From Eublepharis macularius (taxonomy: Eukaryota > Chordata > Lepidosauria > Squamata > Eublepharidae), in the NCBI RefSeq assembly GCF_028583425.1, contig NC_072801.1, positions 63,069,766 through 63,133,765 of the forward strand: DNA of 64,000 bases. The letters run 5' to 3'. The notes below the pieces were generated by a model. The model did no database searches, had not been told where the DNA came from, and worked only from the letters and a program-made list of their open reading frames with translations. Every line of letters begins with the position of its first letter. The first letter of the stretch is position 1. This document shows, in pieces, positions 12,801-25,004 of this stretch. Both the position numbers and the translations under genes were made by a program.

Positions 12801-15800
12801 TTGAATCGTCACGTTTCCTCCCTGGTGCCCTTCAGGGGCTGCCCACTGATACCACTGACTTCTATGCACAATCACCCCAACGGCATCCAGCTGGCCCGGC
12901 TGCTTCCTCGGCCAACCCTGCTGTTCCAGAGCCAGAACAGGCTCAGCTTGTCAGCTGAAGTGGTTGGCATTCTGCAGATGCTGGGGTGCACCGTGATCCA
13001 GAGCTGGGAGCCAAACTGGTGCCACCACCAACTGAGAGAGTACATCCTAGAACCCTCGCCTGGCAGTGCCCTGAAGGCTTTTGCACATTTGGGGGTGTCG
13101 TCTGTGGCTAACCGCCTGGCACTTCTGTCCACACACCAGATTGAAAGCTTGAGCACGTTTCTCTCAGGGGCTGCCTCGCTTTCCCAAGAAGAGAGAGAAG
13201 TCCTAAGGGAACTGCCGCTGTTCATCAAGTTGCCTTCTCTCCTTCCACCCTGCATGCCTGCCTTGGTGCCAGCCGGGAGCCACATGGCTTTAGAGAAGAA
13301 CCTGGTCCCACCGGTGCCCAAAGATCTGTTGACTCCACAGCCTATGTTGCTATGCCACTGTGAAGCAGAACGCCGGCTGCTTTTGCATCTCCAGGTAAAC
13401 CTCTTGGGAGCACCAGGTCTGGGTATTCTGTGTGTCAAAGCAATGAAGAACGGGGCATATGCCGGACGAGCACAAGAAGCAGAGAAAGTCATGCTGTGGG
13501 TGCTGCACAACGCAGACATCCTCTTCAGCCAGAGCCAAGAACTGCAAGGATTGTGCCGCGACTTGCCATTTCTGGACTGCGGGTCTGGAGAGCTGGCCCG
13601 GCCCGGTGATCTTTATGACCCAGACAACCACACTTTGCGGGCCTTGTTGAGACCTCACCGCTTCCCCAGTGGACCCTTCCGGGAGCCAGTGATGCTGCGG
13701 GCCCTTCGTGCTCTGGGTCTGAAATCTGATCTTGCTGCTGTTTCTCCAGCTGATGCACTGATGGCCGCACAGGATGTGAATCAGCTACAGGAGGCTGCCG
13801 TCGCCAGTGCCAAATCGCAGGCATTGATCCGGGTCTGCAATGAGACTCCTCTACTCTCACGCATGTCATCACGGGAGCTGGAGCAGCTGCAGTGCCTGGC
13901 TTGGGTGCCTGCCATCAACCCCTCTGTGCTCGTGCCAGCCAACTGCTTCATGGCACCTGAAATGCTTCGCTCGGAGAAGTATGCTGCTCTCGTGGGGCTG
14001 GTCATGGGTCTGACGAATGCTTTTTACCCACACGCTGCAAAGGCATTGGGGCTGGAGCAATCACCTCCTCCAGAGAAGGTGGGAGAGAATCTAGCCTGCT
14101 TGGCAAAGGACTATATCCCTGAAGGGACTCTAGTATTAATTTCAAAGTTGCATAGCATCTATCAGCACATGCAGCAGCATCTGAGCGACTTCCAAAAGCC
14201 ACCAGCAGGCCCTGCAGTGTGGAACGGGAATGGCTTCTCACGGCCTGGAGACGTGGTGCTGGGCTACCCTGGTGGCTTGGACCTTGCTGCCCTGATACCA
14301 CGAGTGCCTTCTGACTTCCAGCACTATGGTCAACTCTTTGCAACCTGGGGCATCCGTCGGTCACCCGATGAGGAAGAAGTGTGCCAGGCCCTCCACAAAC
14401 TGGCCGATCGCATCAACAGCCAACCGCACAACAGCACGCAAGCAGAACTGCGCCTTGTGGTGGCTGCCTTGGACTGGTTCCGCGCTCAAGATTACCACGG
14501 AGGAATGGAGATGTTAGTGCCTATGCAAATCCCAGGACGGGCTGGCTTTGCTCTACACCCAGTCAGTTCAGCACTGTACTGTGACATGGATCGCAGCCGC
14601 CTTGCCGACCTGGATGGACCCCCACCTGCTTTGGTGCATGAAGCTGTTCCCCCGGCCACAGCTGTCTTCTTTAATGTGGAGATGCTGAGCACTCGGCTGT
14701 CAGGCTTAGAATTATTTGAGGCTTGGGGTCCTTCGGAAGCAATCACCCTCCGGATCCGAAACATTCTTCGTGAATACTGCCAGGATGCAGACGTGTTTCA
14801 GGAACTGCTGCAGAACGCGGAGGATGCTGGCGCCAAAACCTGCCACTTCTTAGTGGATCTCCGGCCACATAATGGCACTATGGAAGGACTCTTGGACCCT
14901 GGCATGGCTGCCTGCCAGGGGCCGGCACTTTGGGCTCACAATGATGCCGTGTTCACCGAAGCAGACTTCTCTAATATCATCCGACTAGGGGCAGCCACCA
15001 AGGAACACCAGCATGACAAAATTGGCCACTTCGGGCTTGGGTTCTGCACAGTGTACCATATGACTGATGCCCCCTCGATTCTCAGCAGCCGCACTGTACT
15101 CATCTTTGACCCCAACGTCACCCACCTCCAGAAGCATATCCGTGACCCATCCCGGCCGGGCATCCGTTTGAAGCTGAGCCACCAAACTGCTGCTATGTTC
15201 CCTGAGCAATTTCGGCCCTTCAGGGGCGTCTTTGGTTGTCAAATCGGCGAGGATTACCAAGGCACACTCATCCGCCTGCCCTTCCGCACTGAGCAGGAGG
15301 CACGAGATTCTGAGATTTGCTCTGAGCCCTTTGGACCCAAACGAATCAAAGCGCTGCAAACTGGTTTCCAGGAGATGTACCAGCACCTGCTTATCTTCCT
15401 ACACAGTGTGCAGGAGGTGTCGCTGACCCACTTCCCTGGGGGTTCCAGTTCTCCAGAAGCTGCCCAACCATTGGCTACAGTGATCAGGCAACCACTTGCC
15501 AAGGCGGGCGCTTCTGATATTGTGCAAGTGACTGCATCGTGGGAATCTAATGTTGCTGTAAGTCATTACCTGCTGCACTCCTGTTCCGGTATGGGAGAAG
15601 CCTTGAAGCTGTTCCAAGGTGGAGGAAAGGAGGGTTTCAGCTTCTCTCCTCCTGTCGCCAGTGTTGCCTTGCCCCTCTGCCCCGCTAGTACTCCTGGACA
15701 ATGGGCCCCAGATCTAGAGGGCTTCGAGGGCCGTGTCTTCTGCTTTCTGCCTCTTCCTATAGAGTCTGGCCTTCCGCTGCACCTCACAGCGGCCTTCGCT

Positions 15801-18800
15801 GTGCTTAGTAATCGCAAAGGGCTATGGGACACCACTGAGAAAGGCCAATGGAACAGGGCACTCCTTCGGGATTCGGTGCTGGGTGCCTGGCTTGGGGCGC
15901 TGTGCCGGCTCCGAGACATGTGCACGGCAGGATTGCTGGAGCGTTACGAGTACTACACTTTCTGGCCCGATGTGCACCATGCAAAGCATCCTTTCAGCGA
16001 AGCAGCCCAGGCTTTCTATCAAGCATTAGTGGACGGCGTTGATGGGGAGCAGCCGATTCTCTTATCCGATGGGGACTTGTGGTGCTCAGCTCAGCATGCC
16101 TGCTTCCTGGATGCTGATGTTATCCGTGAGAAGCAACTGAAACCTACAGCTACCAGGGTCTTCTCTTCCCTCCTGCCAGAACCAAAGATGGCAGTGAATC
16201 TTCCACACTGGGTGAAGCTGAGTTTCAGAGCAAGCACCTCGAAGGATGTTCTGTCTCCGAACACCTACAACTGGGCACGATTCCTCCAGGAGCTTGTTCT
16301 TCCCAATTTAGCTGAGCTGGCCGTGTCTGATCGTGACGCCCTGATCCTTCATGCCCTGGATATGAAGGATGCCAGTGTGGACGAACTTCTGAAATCTCTG
16401 CCTTGTGTTCCTGCCACTCCAGATAACCAGCTGAAACACATCAGAGGGTTGGTGAATCCCATGGGGCGTGTGGCGTCGCTCTACGCCCCTGAAGATGGCC
16501 GCTTCCCTATGAATGCAGAATTTCTGAAGCCAGAGCGTCTGTTTCGCTTGGTGGAACTCGGTATGACCCAAGACCAGGTCGCCATGGAGGAACTGATAAA
16601 CCGAGCCAGAACAGTGGCAAACTTATGGCACCATGAGCCACGCAAAGCCTGCCTGCGTGCCCGTCACATCCTGCATCTCCTCGAGGACCGTCTCCAGGAA
16701 AGCTTCAGCAACACTGCGCAAGTTGTTTTCAGAGAAATTCCCTTCTTGCCCGCTGAGCTTCCCGGCAACCACCACAGACTCTGTTGCCCTAACCAGATTT
16801 ATCACTACAAGCTGCAGCCCTTGGTGGGCTTGATTGAACCCGTCCTAGCCAAGAAGTTTCTTGATGAAGGCCTGAAGCTTTCCAACGAACTGAAGGAATT
16901 CTTGGGACTGAGTCGCCAGCCGCCAGTCACCACAGTATTGATGCAGCTGGAGGCAGCGTCACGTGGCTCCAATGCCCTGAACAGGACAGAGCTGGCTAAG
17001 ATGACACAAAGATGCTATGCCTTCCTGAATGAAATGGTTCACAAGAACGCTCAGTGCAGACTGGAGGTATCCCAAAAGGCACAGACATTCCCCTTTGTTC
17101 TGGTGGGTTCTAGCTTTGTACCCGTGCGCAGTGTGGCCCACAACTTGGCTGTTGACTCTGCTCCGTATCTGTTCCAACTGCCTCAGGAATACCAGCAGCA
17201 AAAGGAGCTGTGGAACTGCATAGGGATATCCGATACCTTTAAAGTGGAGGACTATGCCGCAGTATTGCAAACGTTAGCTAAGAAGGCAGATGGAAAGTCA
17301 CTTTCTAAAGGGCAGCTGAACCTAGTCATTGGACTGATTGCTGTAGGTCTAGTTGGGGCCTTGCCAGAGGGCCAAAAACTGGATTCTTTTGTGGCCCAGA
17401 GTATCTCTTTCCCAGATACACACAAAATACTGCATCCCTTGCCCAAGCTGTTCTTTGATGACACTCCCTGGCTGCCACGTGAGAAGGGGGTCCTATTCTG
17501 CCATTCCATGATCTCACGGGAAGTTGCCCTTTGCTGTGGAATTCCCACCACAAGGCACCACATGTTATCACGCCGGCAAATCCAGGGTTTCTCCCAGTGG
17601 GCCACTGATTTTGGAGCCAAGGAGGACCTCAACACCCGGTTAGCCAACATCCTCCGTGAGTACTCCTCCTCTTCACGGGATGTATTGAGGGAGCTTCTGC
17701 AGAATGCAGACGACGCTGGTGCAAGTGTTGTACATTTCCTCTGGGACCAGCGCCACCATCCAGCTCATCGTGTCTTTGGTGATGAATGGAAAGATCTTCA
17801 AGGCCCGGCCCTCTGCATCTACAACAACCGGACTTTTGACATGCGTGACATAGAAGGCATCCAGCGTTTGGGCTCCGGTGGTAAAGGTGGGAGGCGGGAT
17901 ACTACTGGCAAATATGGACTGGGCTTCAACACAGTTTACCACTTGACTGACTGCCCTGCCTTTGTGACGGGTGACAGCGCCCTGTGTGTCTTCGACCCCA
18001 CGTTATGTTACCTGCCTCATTCGGATGACGTCTCTCCTGGAGGAATGTTCAGCCTCACTAAAGATTTCAAGGATGCCTTCCAAGATGTTTATGACACTTT
18101 CTTGCCTGAAGTGTTTGATCTGGAACGCGGCACCGTTTTCCGATTGCCCTTGCGTACCCCTGCTGGGGCAGCAGTCTCCCCCATCTGCCAGCGTTCTGTA
18201 TCGGAGGAAGATGTGAGTAGCATGTTAACGGCACTCACTGAAGAGGCGGATTGCTTAATGATGTTCCTCAACCATGTTCACCGTGTGGTTTTCTCTGTCA
18301 TCAAGGAGAACCAAACTACACCCACAGAAGTGTTCTGGGTGGAGACCAAAGGTGGTGAGCCTGAAAGACTGGAATACCAGAAACAATTCCACCAAGCAGC
18401 TGCGGCAGGTGGGATGGATGTGGGCGAACCAGTAAGAGTTTTCTACAGAATGAAGGTGAACAGTAGCGTCTCTGAGATTTCCAGTGACTGGCTAGTTGGG
18501 AGACAGATTGGAGTAGACAGCTTGGCCACCGTGGAAGGTGTGCATCTGCCCCATGGTGGGGTGGCCGCTTGCATTAATGGACAACCAGAGGGCAGGGCCT
18601 TCTGCACCTTGCCACTGCCAGTGAAAACTGGCCTACCCATCCACATCAATGGGAACTTCAATGTGGACTCTGGTCGGCGTGACTTGCGGAAGGATGACAG
18701 CAAGGACAGCCCTGAGGTGGTGTGGAATAGCTTTCTGCTGCGGGACCTTGTAGCCCCCTTGTATCTCCACCTCCTTGAGGAGCTGCGCAAGGCACTGGGA

Positions 18801-21800
18801 AATCCGCCGCTGCAGTTCTCCTCCTTGAACGCATGCCAGAAAACGTTACATTCAGATTACTTGCGGCATTTCCTACTTGTGACAGACCACGTCCCCCCGT
18901 TCTGGCATCAGCTAGTGCACCATATGTATAAGCTGGCATGTAAGGGGCGGTTTTCGCTGGTGCCAGTGTACCAGAAGAAGAGTAACCATAGAATGGAAGT
19001 GGTGAGTGTGTCCTGGAGTGTGCTCCGACGCGGACACCCAACCAAAGATCCCTATTTCCTGCAATCTAAGATAAACGGTTCTCTTGAGGATGCTCTCCAG
19101 AATCTGGGCATGCTCTTAGTCCCTGCCTTCCAGTGTCTACAGAAAATCCGTGACCAATGTGTCAAAGCAGGAACTGACGTCCTCATCCTGGATTCTCCAT
19201 CTCTCTGCTGCTTCCTCAGGAGTTTGCCTGGCTTGCGTCTGCCATGCCCGCTCAACCAAACACCTATGAAAAATAGTATGGGCTGCTCTGCTCTTCTCAA
19301 TTTTTGCCTCAAGGGGCTGCTCTCCAAGGATGCCAGATGCCTGGAAGGTCTCCCCTTACTGATAACCAGTGATGGTGTGCTCCGGCATTTCAGTCAGCAG
19401 GATCCGGCCTACCAGAGCAGCGCTTACGGACTTTTCCCACGTCATAAGGATCGTTTCTCTGCCTGTTGCATTGACAGCCCAGAGGCCAGCCAACTGTTAG
19501 TAGAGACTGGGTTTATGAAAGAGTTTACTCTCAGTGAATCTGCTTTTTACGTCCAGGAGAGGCTGAGATTGAACGACTGGGTCACTGGTGCTGACAAAGG
19601 CCGGGACTGGCTGCGCAAGGTGTGGGCGTTCTTTGAAATGAAGATCTGTGCATCTGGCGACGAGGACACAATGAACCAGATGTTCCAAAAGCTAGTTTCC
19701 CTCTTCGAAGGCTGGAGGGTGCTCCCTGTGCATGGAAGTGGCGAGGATCTGGTTCCCCTTGATTCCCTGAACACAGTTGTGCTCGGCCTCTCTGGGGATG
19801 TGGCTGAAATTCTCTGCAAGCTGGGCTTTGCCAGGCTGGACCTGTCTCTTCTGCCTTCACATCTCACCACACAGTGCATCATACAAAAACTGCTTCAGAC
19901 GGATGACCCTGCCACGGTGCTGGTACAGTTGGCTGCCCAGCCCAGCCTCCAGTGGCAGGCACTTGAACAATGGGAATTTGAAAGGCTCCTGAGGTTCCTA
20001 AGCAAAGATCTGCAGAAGTTAGCATGTGACAGTGGATTACTCAACAAGCTGAAGGCCTTGCCAATATTTGAGACACATCAAGGACACCACGTGCCCCTGG
20101 CTTCGTACCAGAATATGTACCTGCTGCAGTCGAAAATCCCAGAGAAGTCCAAGAACTTCAGGGAACTTTATGAGGCAGATAAAAGGACAGTTTTGCTAAA
20201 AGATAGTTCACTCAACAGAAACCTGAGTGAGTGCTTGGGTATTGTTGTAATGAATGATTTGCAGCAGTTTGTTCGACTCCTCTTGCCTCTTCTGCAGAGT
20301 CTCTCTGAGGCCCGTCTGCTGGAGGCAGTGAAGTTACTCCTTACCATTGAGGTACACTATCCAGAATACAAAGATCAGAAGGAGACTGTGATAGCAAAGT
20401 TCCAATCCGTTGCCTTCATCCGGGACAAGCAAGGAGTGCTTCGTCCTGCATCCTACTTCTATGACAGCAGCGTTGATTTTTTTCAGAAGTTGGGGTTGGA
20501 CTCTCGATTTGTGCCAGACAAATTCTATAAGACTGTGGGGTCAGGAAACAAACCAAAAGTGATTCGATTCTTAAAAGATGTGGGTCTGCGGCATGAAGCC
20601 TCCGAAGATGATTTCCTGCAGTTTGCAGTCCAGATTGAGAGGGAAGCATTGAAGAATGGTGCTATGTCCCCTGAGCTTCCTGACAAACGAAAAGCACTTC
20701 TGTCACACTTGCTTGATAAGAAAAGTGATTCTTTATCCGATGCCTTCTTGGATCAGCTGTCCCAGATCCGTTTCTTGGCACCTCGGCTCATCTGTGACAA
20801 TCTGTGCAAACTCCATTCACCGTTTGTCTCTAACAACACTGCAGTGGCACCTCAAAATTCTTTATGTAGTTGGGGAAAAATGGAACTAGCCTGGACAGCA
20901 GCAGTACTTCTGTATCCCATTCCAGCATTGGATGAAAACACAAGAGCCATTTTGACACGCCTAAAGGTACAGTGTACCTTATCAGCCCAGCTGGTCTTGA
21001 AAAATCTGAGCAATGTCTGTCAGGCACAATGTAACACGCCGGAAACCAGGAAAACTCGGGCAGATGTCCTCCGACTGATGTATGATTACTTGATGGAACA
21101 TGAAACTATAGAGACTGAATACGCCAATGGGCTCCCTGTGGTGCTGGTAGATGGCGACGAAGTAGCAGAAGCCCAACATGTGGTGGTGTCTTTGAACAAC
21201 TGGAATGAATTCCGGCCATACCTCTACAGGCTACCCCCAAAGTTAGCTCCCTACAGGGAATTTCTGGAGAAATTTGGGGTGAAAGTTGAACCCACCATCC
21301 ATCACTATGCCAGTGTCCTGGCCAGAATCTACCAGGAGACTATGCAGAAGGATACACTGCAACCCAACCTCATTAAAACAGTAAGGAGGGCTACCAAGTG
21401 CTTCTTCCAGCTTCTAGCCACAGCAACGGAAACAGACGACTTTTCAGACCTGGAAGAACTGCACCTGCCCTGCACTGATGGGAAGCTGTACCCCTCAAAC
21501 ACCCTTGTCTTCAACGACTGTGCCACAGGCCAACCCCTCCAGGCTTTGCAGGGCACATTTCACTTCCTAGCGGATCTCTCTGATGGCTACCCGTCATTTG
21601 AGAACTGTTATCTTAGAAAGCTTTTGCTCCTGCTTCCAGTATCCCTGAGACTCCAGAGACTGTCAGATATTACCACTGAGCAACTAGATGATTTGTCTCT
21701 AGAGCTCTGCTCCTATGGAGTTCACTGCGAATTCCAGTCCCGCCTAAAAGAACTTCTGATTGCCCCCGAGTTCCACTATGCCCTTGTTGCCCTGCTGAGG

Positions 21801-23411
21801 TGGCAGAACACAACCAAGGAAGGAGAAAAGGAGGCAGAAGTCGATGGGGTATGTGTTGGACTCTTCTCATTGGATCAGCTGGAGGTTATCTGCTGTGAAA
21901 AGGTATGCACAGTGATGTGTCACAACTCACAGTGCTTGGAAGGGAGCCAAGAGGCCAAGACAGTGTTTGTTGCAACGATGGCAGATGGGAAGCAGCACAT
22001 TTACCTATTGCACCAGGAGCGTTTGGATCGCCGAAAAGCTGTGAAGATCTCTGACACCTTGGCTGAAGAAGTGAATAAGCTTCTTGGAGAGAGGCTTTGC
22101 AGGGAAGCCATGCGTGTCCTTAGAGAGGTTTTGGCTTGCCAAGAACCTGAAGAAATCGCTGATGTGCTGAATGAACACAAAGTGCCCCTCCAGAAGTTTG
22201 GTCTCAGAGATGCCTTCATCCTCCCTGATCCTGGGGAGGAGATTCCTGAGGAATGGCATGATAGCCTGGATATGAGCATCCTGCATTCCTTTATGCCGGA
22301 AGATTATGTTGGTTACTTGGACCCTTCATTGCAAGGTGAGCACTATGTCTATGCTGTGGTCTTGGAGGACCTGGGGCCACGGCAGAGTGGAGTGGGACAG
22401 GTGCATATGTACCATGTTGATGTGGGAGGTGGACAGCACTTGGAGGTCAGCGCTCACGATCTGTACCACTTCAAGCGGAGCAAACCAGCATCAGACACAA
22501 GCAAAGCTGTGGTGTCAGTGCCAAGTTCCTCTGATGGTGCTGCTGCTGCAGGCCTAAGTGGTGGCGATTGGTACCAGCAGCCGCTGAGTGAAGTGAAGAA
22601 AAAAGTGGATGCCTGCCTAGCTGAGATCTGGGGTCTGTCCAAGGAAGAAAGGAAGAAGGCCATACGGAGACTCTATCTGTGCTACCACCCAGATAAAAAC
22701 TTAGGTCAGGAGGTCTTAGCCAACAAAATCTTCAAATACCTTAAAGAGAAAATTGAGGAGATGGAGAACAAGGGAAAGCTCCAGGGTTGTGGCGGGCAAC
22801 CTAAAAGCAGCAGTTCCTTCAATAGCAGCAGTTGCAACTTCTCAAAGTATTGGAATGAATGGGACGGGCAAGCTCACCGACACCAAGAGAGGCGCCAGGA
22901 ATTCACCAGGCAAAGACAGAGTGGACGAGGTGGAGGCAATTTCACGTACAACTTCTGGTCCTTCCACGCATCTGGAACAAAAGGCTATCGGTCAAAGGGC
23001 CCTGGCATGGAGGAGGCAAGGCGCTGGCTGCAGCAAGCGGAGTGTGACCTGAGGGCAGCAGCCAATGACGTTGCGAACGCCAGCACTGAATGGCTACTTT
23101 ACAAAACGTATCGAGCGGTGGAGAAGGCCTTCACAGCGGTTGAGTACAAGCAAGGTGGACATTTTGACAACAATCTGTCTGTGGCGATGCTGGTGGGTAA
23201 GGTAGCAAGTCACGGACAAGAGTTGGCCACAATTCGTGACCATGTGACCAAACTCCGGAAGCAGGGCATGGATGATAAGACAACACAGTATCCCAGATAC
23301 CACCCACTACCCACCATTCCCAACGAGGCCTTCAACACATGCAAAGAACGGGAAGTGCTGCGGCTAGGCCAGGAGATTCTAGACACAGTACGGGGGTGGC
23401 TTGGCCCGTAG
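808..23411 (+). CDS. Sacsin-like giant co-chaperone (SACS paralogue), seven coding exons
   Basis: Coding exons inferred from GT/AG sites and phase are 808-830, 1339-1426, 3428-3539, 4254-4400, 4801-6259, 8831-8919 and 12634-23411. They sum to 12,696 nt, giving 4,231 residues plus stop. Sacsin repeat regions start near residues 8, 1340 and 2305. Each carries an HSP90-like N-box (ELVQNADDA at about 38, [11 protein letters not shown] at about 1363, [11 protein letters not shown] at about 2326) and a G-box ([15 protein letters not shown] at 110-124, [26 protein letters not shown]). A J domain at about 3955-4020 has HPD at about 3991-3993, and a HEPN domain spans about 4097-4225. Human SACS (4,579 residues) begins with a ubiquitin-like domain that is absent here: the protein starts [11 protein letters not shown] directly before repeat 1. 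SACS links HSP70-type chaperone activity with intermediate-filament and mitochondrial upkeep; the role of this paralogue is inferred only. No frameshift or stop was seen. No clear AATAAA was seen in the 600 bp after the stop. Confidence 0.9.
1098..1193. repeat. Short palindromic interspersed repeat (family A) in intron 1
   Basis: The ends are near-inverse copies: GCAGTGCAATCCTATGCAG at the left and GTATAGGATTGTACTG at the right. Related copies lie at 4081-4164, 46593-46676 and 62851-62942, with half copies at 7094-7160 and 43285-43335. It looks like a small MITE of unassigned superfamily. Confidence 0.65.
1478..2010 (-). repeat. LINE 3'-end fragment (CR1/L2-like), reverse orientation
   Basis: The stretch begins with TTTATTTATAGTCTGCCTG followed by CTCACTGAGG. 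This is the reverse of the tail seen at 11955-12175 and 61610-61663. Further in, an ATTCCATAAGG...GGGCTACCAC segment resembles that of other CR1/L2-type 3' regions here (42225-42305, 60165-60545). The family is tentative. It lies in the intron between the exons ending at 1426 and starting at 3428. Confidence 0.5.
2011..3004. other. Intron sequence without recognised features
   Basis: I see no exon with usable splice sites and no recognised repeat. The open frame around 2033-2338 on the minus strand has no family resemblance and probably belongs to decayed repeat DNA. Confidence 0.4.
3005..3150. repeat. Left arm and tail relic of foldback family P1
   Basis: This contains AGAGTCCAGTAGCACCTTTA and CATAAGCTTTCGAGAACCAC, the left arm of the family seen whole at 53204-53420 and 58846-59158. 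It is followed by a remnant close to the family tail (TAACTCTTCTGGATCT). The right arm is missing, so this is an internally deleted copy. Confidence 0.65.
4081..4164. repeat. Short palindromic interspersed repeat (family A)
   Basis: Inverted ends ATGCAATCCTACGCACAG and GTATAGGATTGCAT bound an 84-bp element. It sits in the intron just before the exon at 4254 of the sacsin-like gene. Confidence 0.65.
6260..8830. other. Intron of the sacsin-like gene
   Basis: The donor GTGAGC is at 6260 and the acceptor TTTTTCAG ends at 8830. The intron holds a decayed SINE/LINE-like tail near 6700-6870, a LINE tail at 7005-7090 and half of a family-A palindrome at 7094-7160. The rest (7160-8830) shows nothing I recognise. 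The open frame at 7819-8361 (minus) has no family resemblance. Confidence 0.6.
7005..7090 (+). repeat. LINE 3' tail (CR1/L2-like)
   Basis: It reads GCCGCCCAGAGCC, then GGGCGGTATATAAATTG and an A-rich AAATAAAATAAATAAAATAA tail, the usual end of CR1/L2-type elements in squamates. The same tail is at 36085-36160. Confidence 0.6.
9785..10145. repeat. Interspersed repeat of unassigned family
   Basis: The stretch has paired AAGTGATGTCATC motifs (about 9953 and 10069) and a GCCTGCTGG/CCACCAGGAGGG character typical of a dispersed repeat. A weaker relative with GTGATGTCATTTCTGG lies near 62050. No ends or duplications were identified. Confidence 0.35.
10175..10290 (+). repeat. tRNA-derived SINE, 5' half
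   Basis: Box A-like GGAGTAGTGGTTAGTGC and box B-like GGATTCAAATCCCC are both present, as in the SINEs at 46268, 47112 and 52183. The 3' part is missing. Confidence 0.65.
11433..11696 (+). mobile_element. Foldback element, family P2 (Penelope-like layout)
   Basis: The left arm (11433-11528) is the reverse complement of the right arm (about 11567-11662). The right arm is followed by a unique 34-bp tail (11663-11696). Flanks read TAAATGTATTAT (11421-11432) and TAAATGTATGAT (11697-11708), a 12-bp duplication with one mismatch. Inverted arms plus a tail of 30-40 bp are described for Penelope-like elements. A hammerhead-like CTGAAGA...GAAACGTC motif lies at 11572-11606. No reverse transcriptase is present. 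Confidence 0.7.
11955..12175 (-). repeat. LINE 3'-end fragment (CR1/L2-like), reverse orientation
   Basis: ATTTATTTATTTGCATC is followed by TATAGTCCGCCTTTCTCACT, the reversed tail of the family also seen at 1478 and 61610. Confidence 0.55.
12335..12475 (-). repeat. LINE 3'-end fragment with (GTTT)n tract
   Basis: A GTTTGTTT-type tract at about 12345-12375 is followed by CCCACAAGTGGGCTCAGAAC. That segment is shared with the larger fragment at 60165-60545 (CCCACAAGTGGGCTCAGGGT). It is a reversed CR1/L2-type tail. Confidence 0.55.
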
Positions 23412-24597
23412 TGAAAGCTTGAGCAGTTAAAAATACTTATTATGTAGATTAGTTTATGTAACGCCAACTACCTGTAACAAGAAACTTTAGAATCAAACGA
23501 ATATGGTTAGTGTTTCATCAGATGTTTGATGGATTTTGGGCACTAATTTGTGGGCCCAGCAGGTTATCCATAAGTTTCAACTAACAATCTTCAACTGCAC
23601 CACTTCTCAACTGTGTTCTTCACATCTGGCCTCTATATCTAGACTCTAACTATATTCCTTAATTTTATTCTGGGCAGGTATGGCTCATCTTCCTGCTACA
23701 CAGAAAGTGTCCAAGACAACTAACATTCAGGGATAAAGGATCCAAATATAAACTTTGTCTAACAAAAAAAAATATCTCTCCTGGTTTGGCAACCTTACCC
23801 TAGCCTGCCTTAATTTGCAAGTTGACCTGAAGTAACACAACAACAGTAGAAATGATTCCATCCTTTTTGGTGTAGGTTTCAGAGCATTTAATTCATTTTC
23901 ATACTCCCCATGTTACCATTGGATTTATGTACTTAATAATATGCATGTCCAAATCTCCCTTTTATAGTAAGGGTTGGATAGCCAGCTTTCCCAGTAAATC
24001 TCACCCAATCTCCCTCATTACTACAGCCCCCATCTGACACACCTTTTGTTTATGCAGGTCCCATGAACCCCAGCAGATTCTTTTTGGGGTGTCAAAGGGG
24101 AACTCACCTTCCTTTTTCATTAGCGGAAATGCTTCCTGGCTGTAACCCTATTTGTCCAAATTACCCCTCTGCAGTATTTTATCAATGTGGATATTGTTCA
24201 TATATAAGGCTGTGCCAAGATTTGTTAATATTCTATGGTTGTATACACTTGCACAAATTACCAGTTTGCACATCTATATTGTGGAATTGGGCAGGAGAGA
24301 AAGGAGCTGAAAACTGTACCAATCAGTGTGTGTGCTGATTCCAGAATCATTTAAACGAGAAATATGAAACAGAAGGCAAGGCAGAGGGGGAGGAATTGGA
24401 GGGGGTAATTTATAACTCGTAAGAACAGCTGTGTAAAGCAAGAAACTACCTTCTGATATTCTGTACACTATGCAGGAAACATCTGACCATTGGACAGCTG
24501 CTGCCCACTGCCCCTAAATTGTACTCTTTTTGCCTAGTTCCCTGGTTTATTTCAGATCTATAGCAAAACTTCAGAGGATTTTTGGAGTGGGTGATAA
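23412..24597. other. 3' flank of the sacsin-like gene
   Basis: This is AT-rich sequence after the TAG at 23409-23411. No canonical AATAAA was found and no repeat was recognised. It probably includes the 3' UTR of the sacsin-like gene. Confidence 0.4.
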
Positions 24598-24830
24598 AAA
24601 CAGGGTTTCTCACCTGTAACTGTTGATCGTCGAGTCTCTTCTGTGCAGACACACATTGGGACTGCGCAGGCGCAGGCCAGCCGCGGAAAAGATTTTTCTA
24701 GCTTCCAGAGATGTGAAGGGGACGTTCGGATCCACCGCGCATGCGCGTCGGTGTTCCCGCCAATTTTGAATGCATATATATCCGAACGTCCCCGGCATTC
24801 CCTCAGTTCACCTGAGCCGCCGGAGAAACT
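24598..24830. repeat. DIRS inverted terminal repeat, low-coordinate copy
   Basis: This is the reverse complement of 30165-30397 apart from a few positions near the outermost end. It contains GGACGTTCGGATCC and CATATATATCCGAACGTCC, themselves inversely related. Confidence 0.9.
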
Positions 24831-24879
24831 AAGTTAACGAAACACTCACAGCGGGGCAGGCGGGAGGGAATGTGTGTCT

Positions 24880-24990
24880 GCACAGAAGAGACTCGACGAT
24901 CAACAGTTACAGGTGAGAAACCCTGTTTATCGTCTTCGTCCTTCTGTGCAGCCCCACATTGGGAGAGTAACTAGCATCTCACCAATGGGG
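24880..24990. repeat. DIRS internal complementary region
   Basis: The first half (GTCTGCACAGAAGAGACTCG and on) is complementary to the low end at about 24600-24655. The second half (CGTCCTTCTGTGCAGCCCCA and on) is complementary to the high end at about 30365-30397. In DIRS elements this region is the template that joins the two ends. Confidence 0.85.
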
Positions 24991-25004
24991 GCGGGTGTGA
25001 GTGT

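Noticed and set aside
13350-23303. Many 60-220 codon frames on both strands inside the giant exon
   Set aside because: Shadows of the sacsin-like reading frame.
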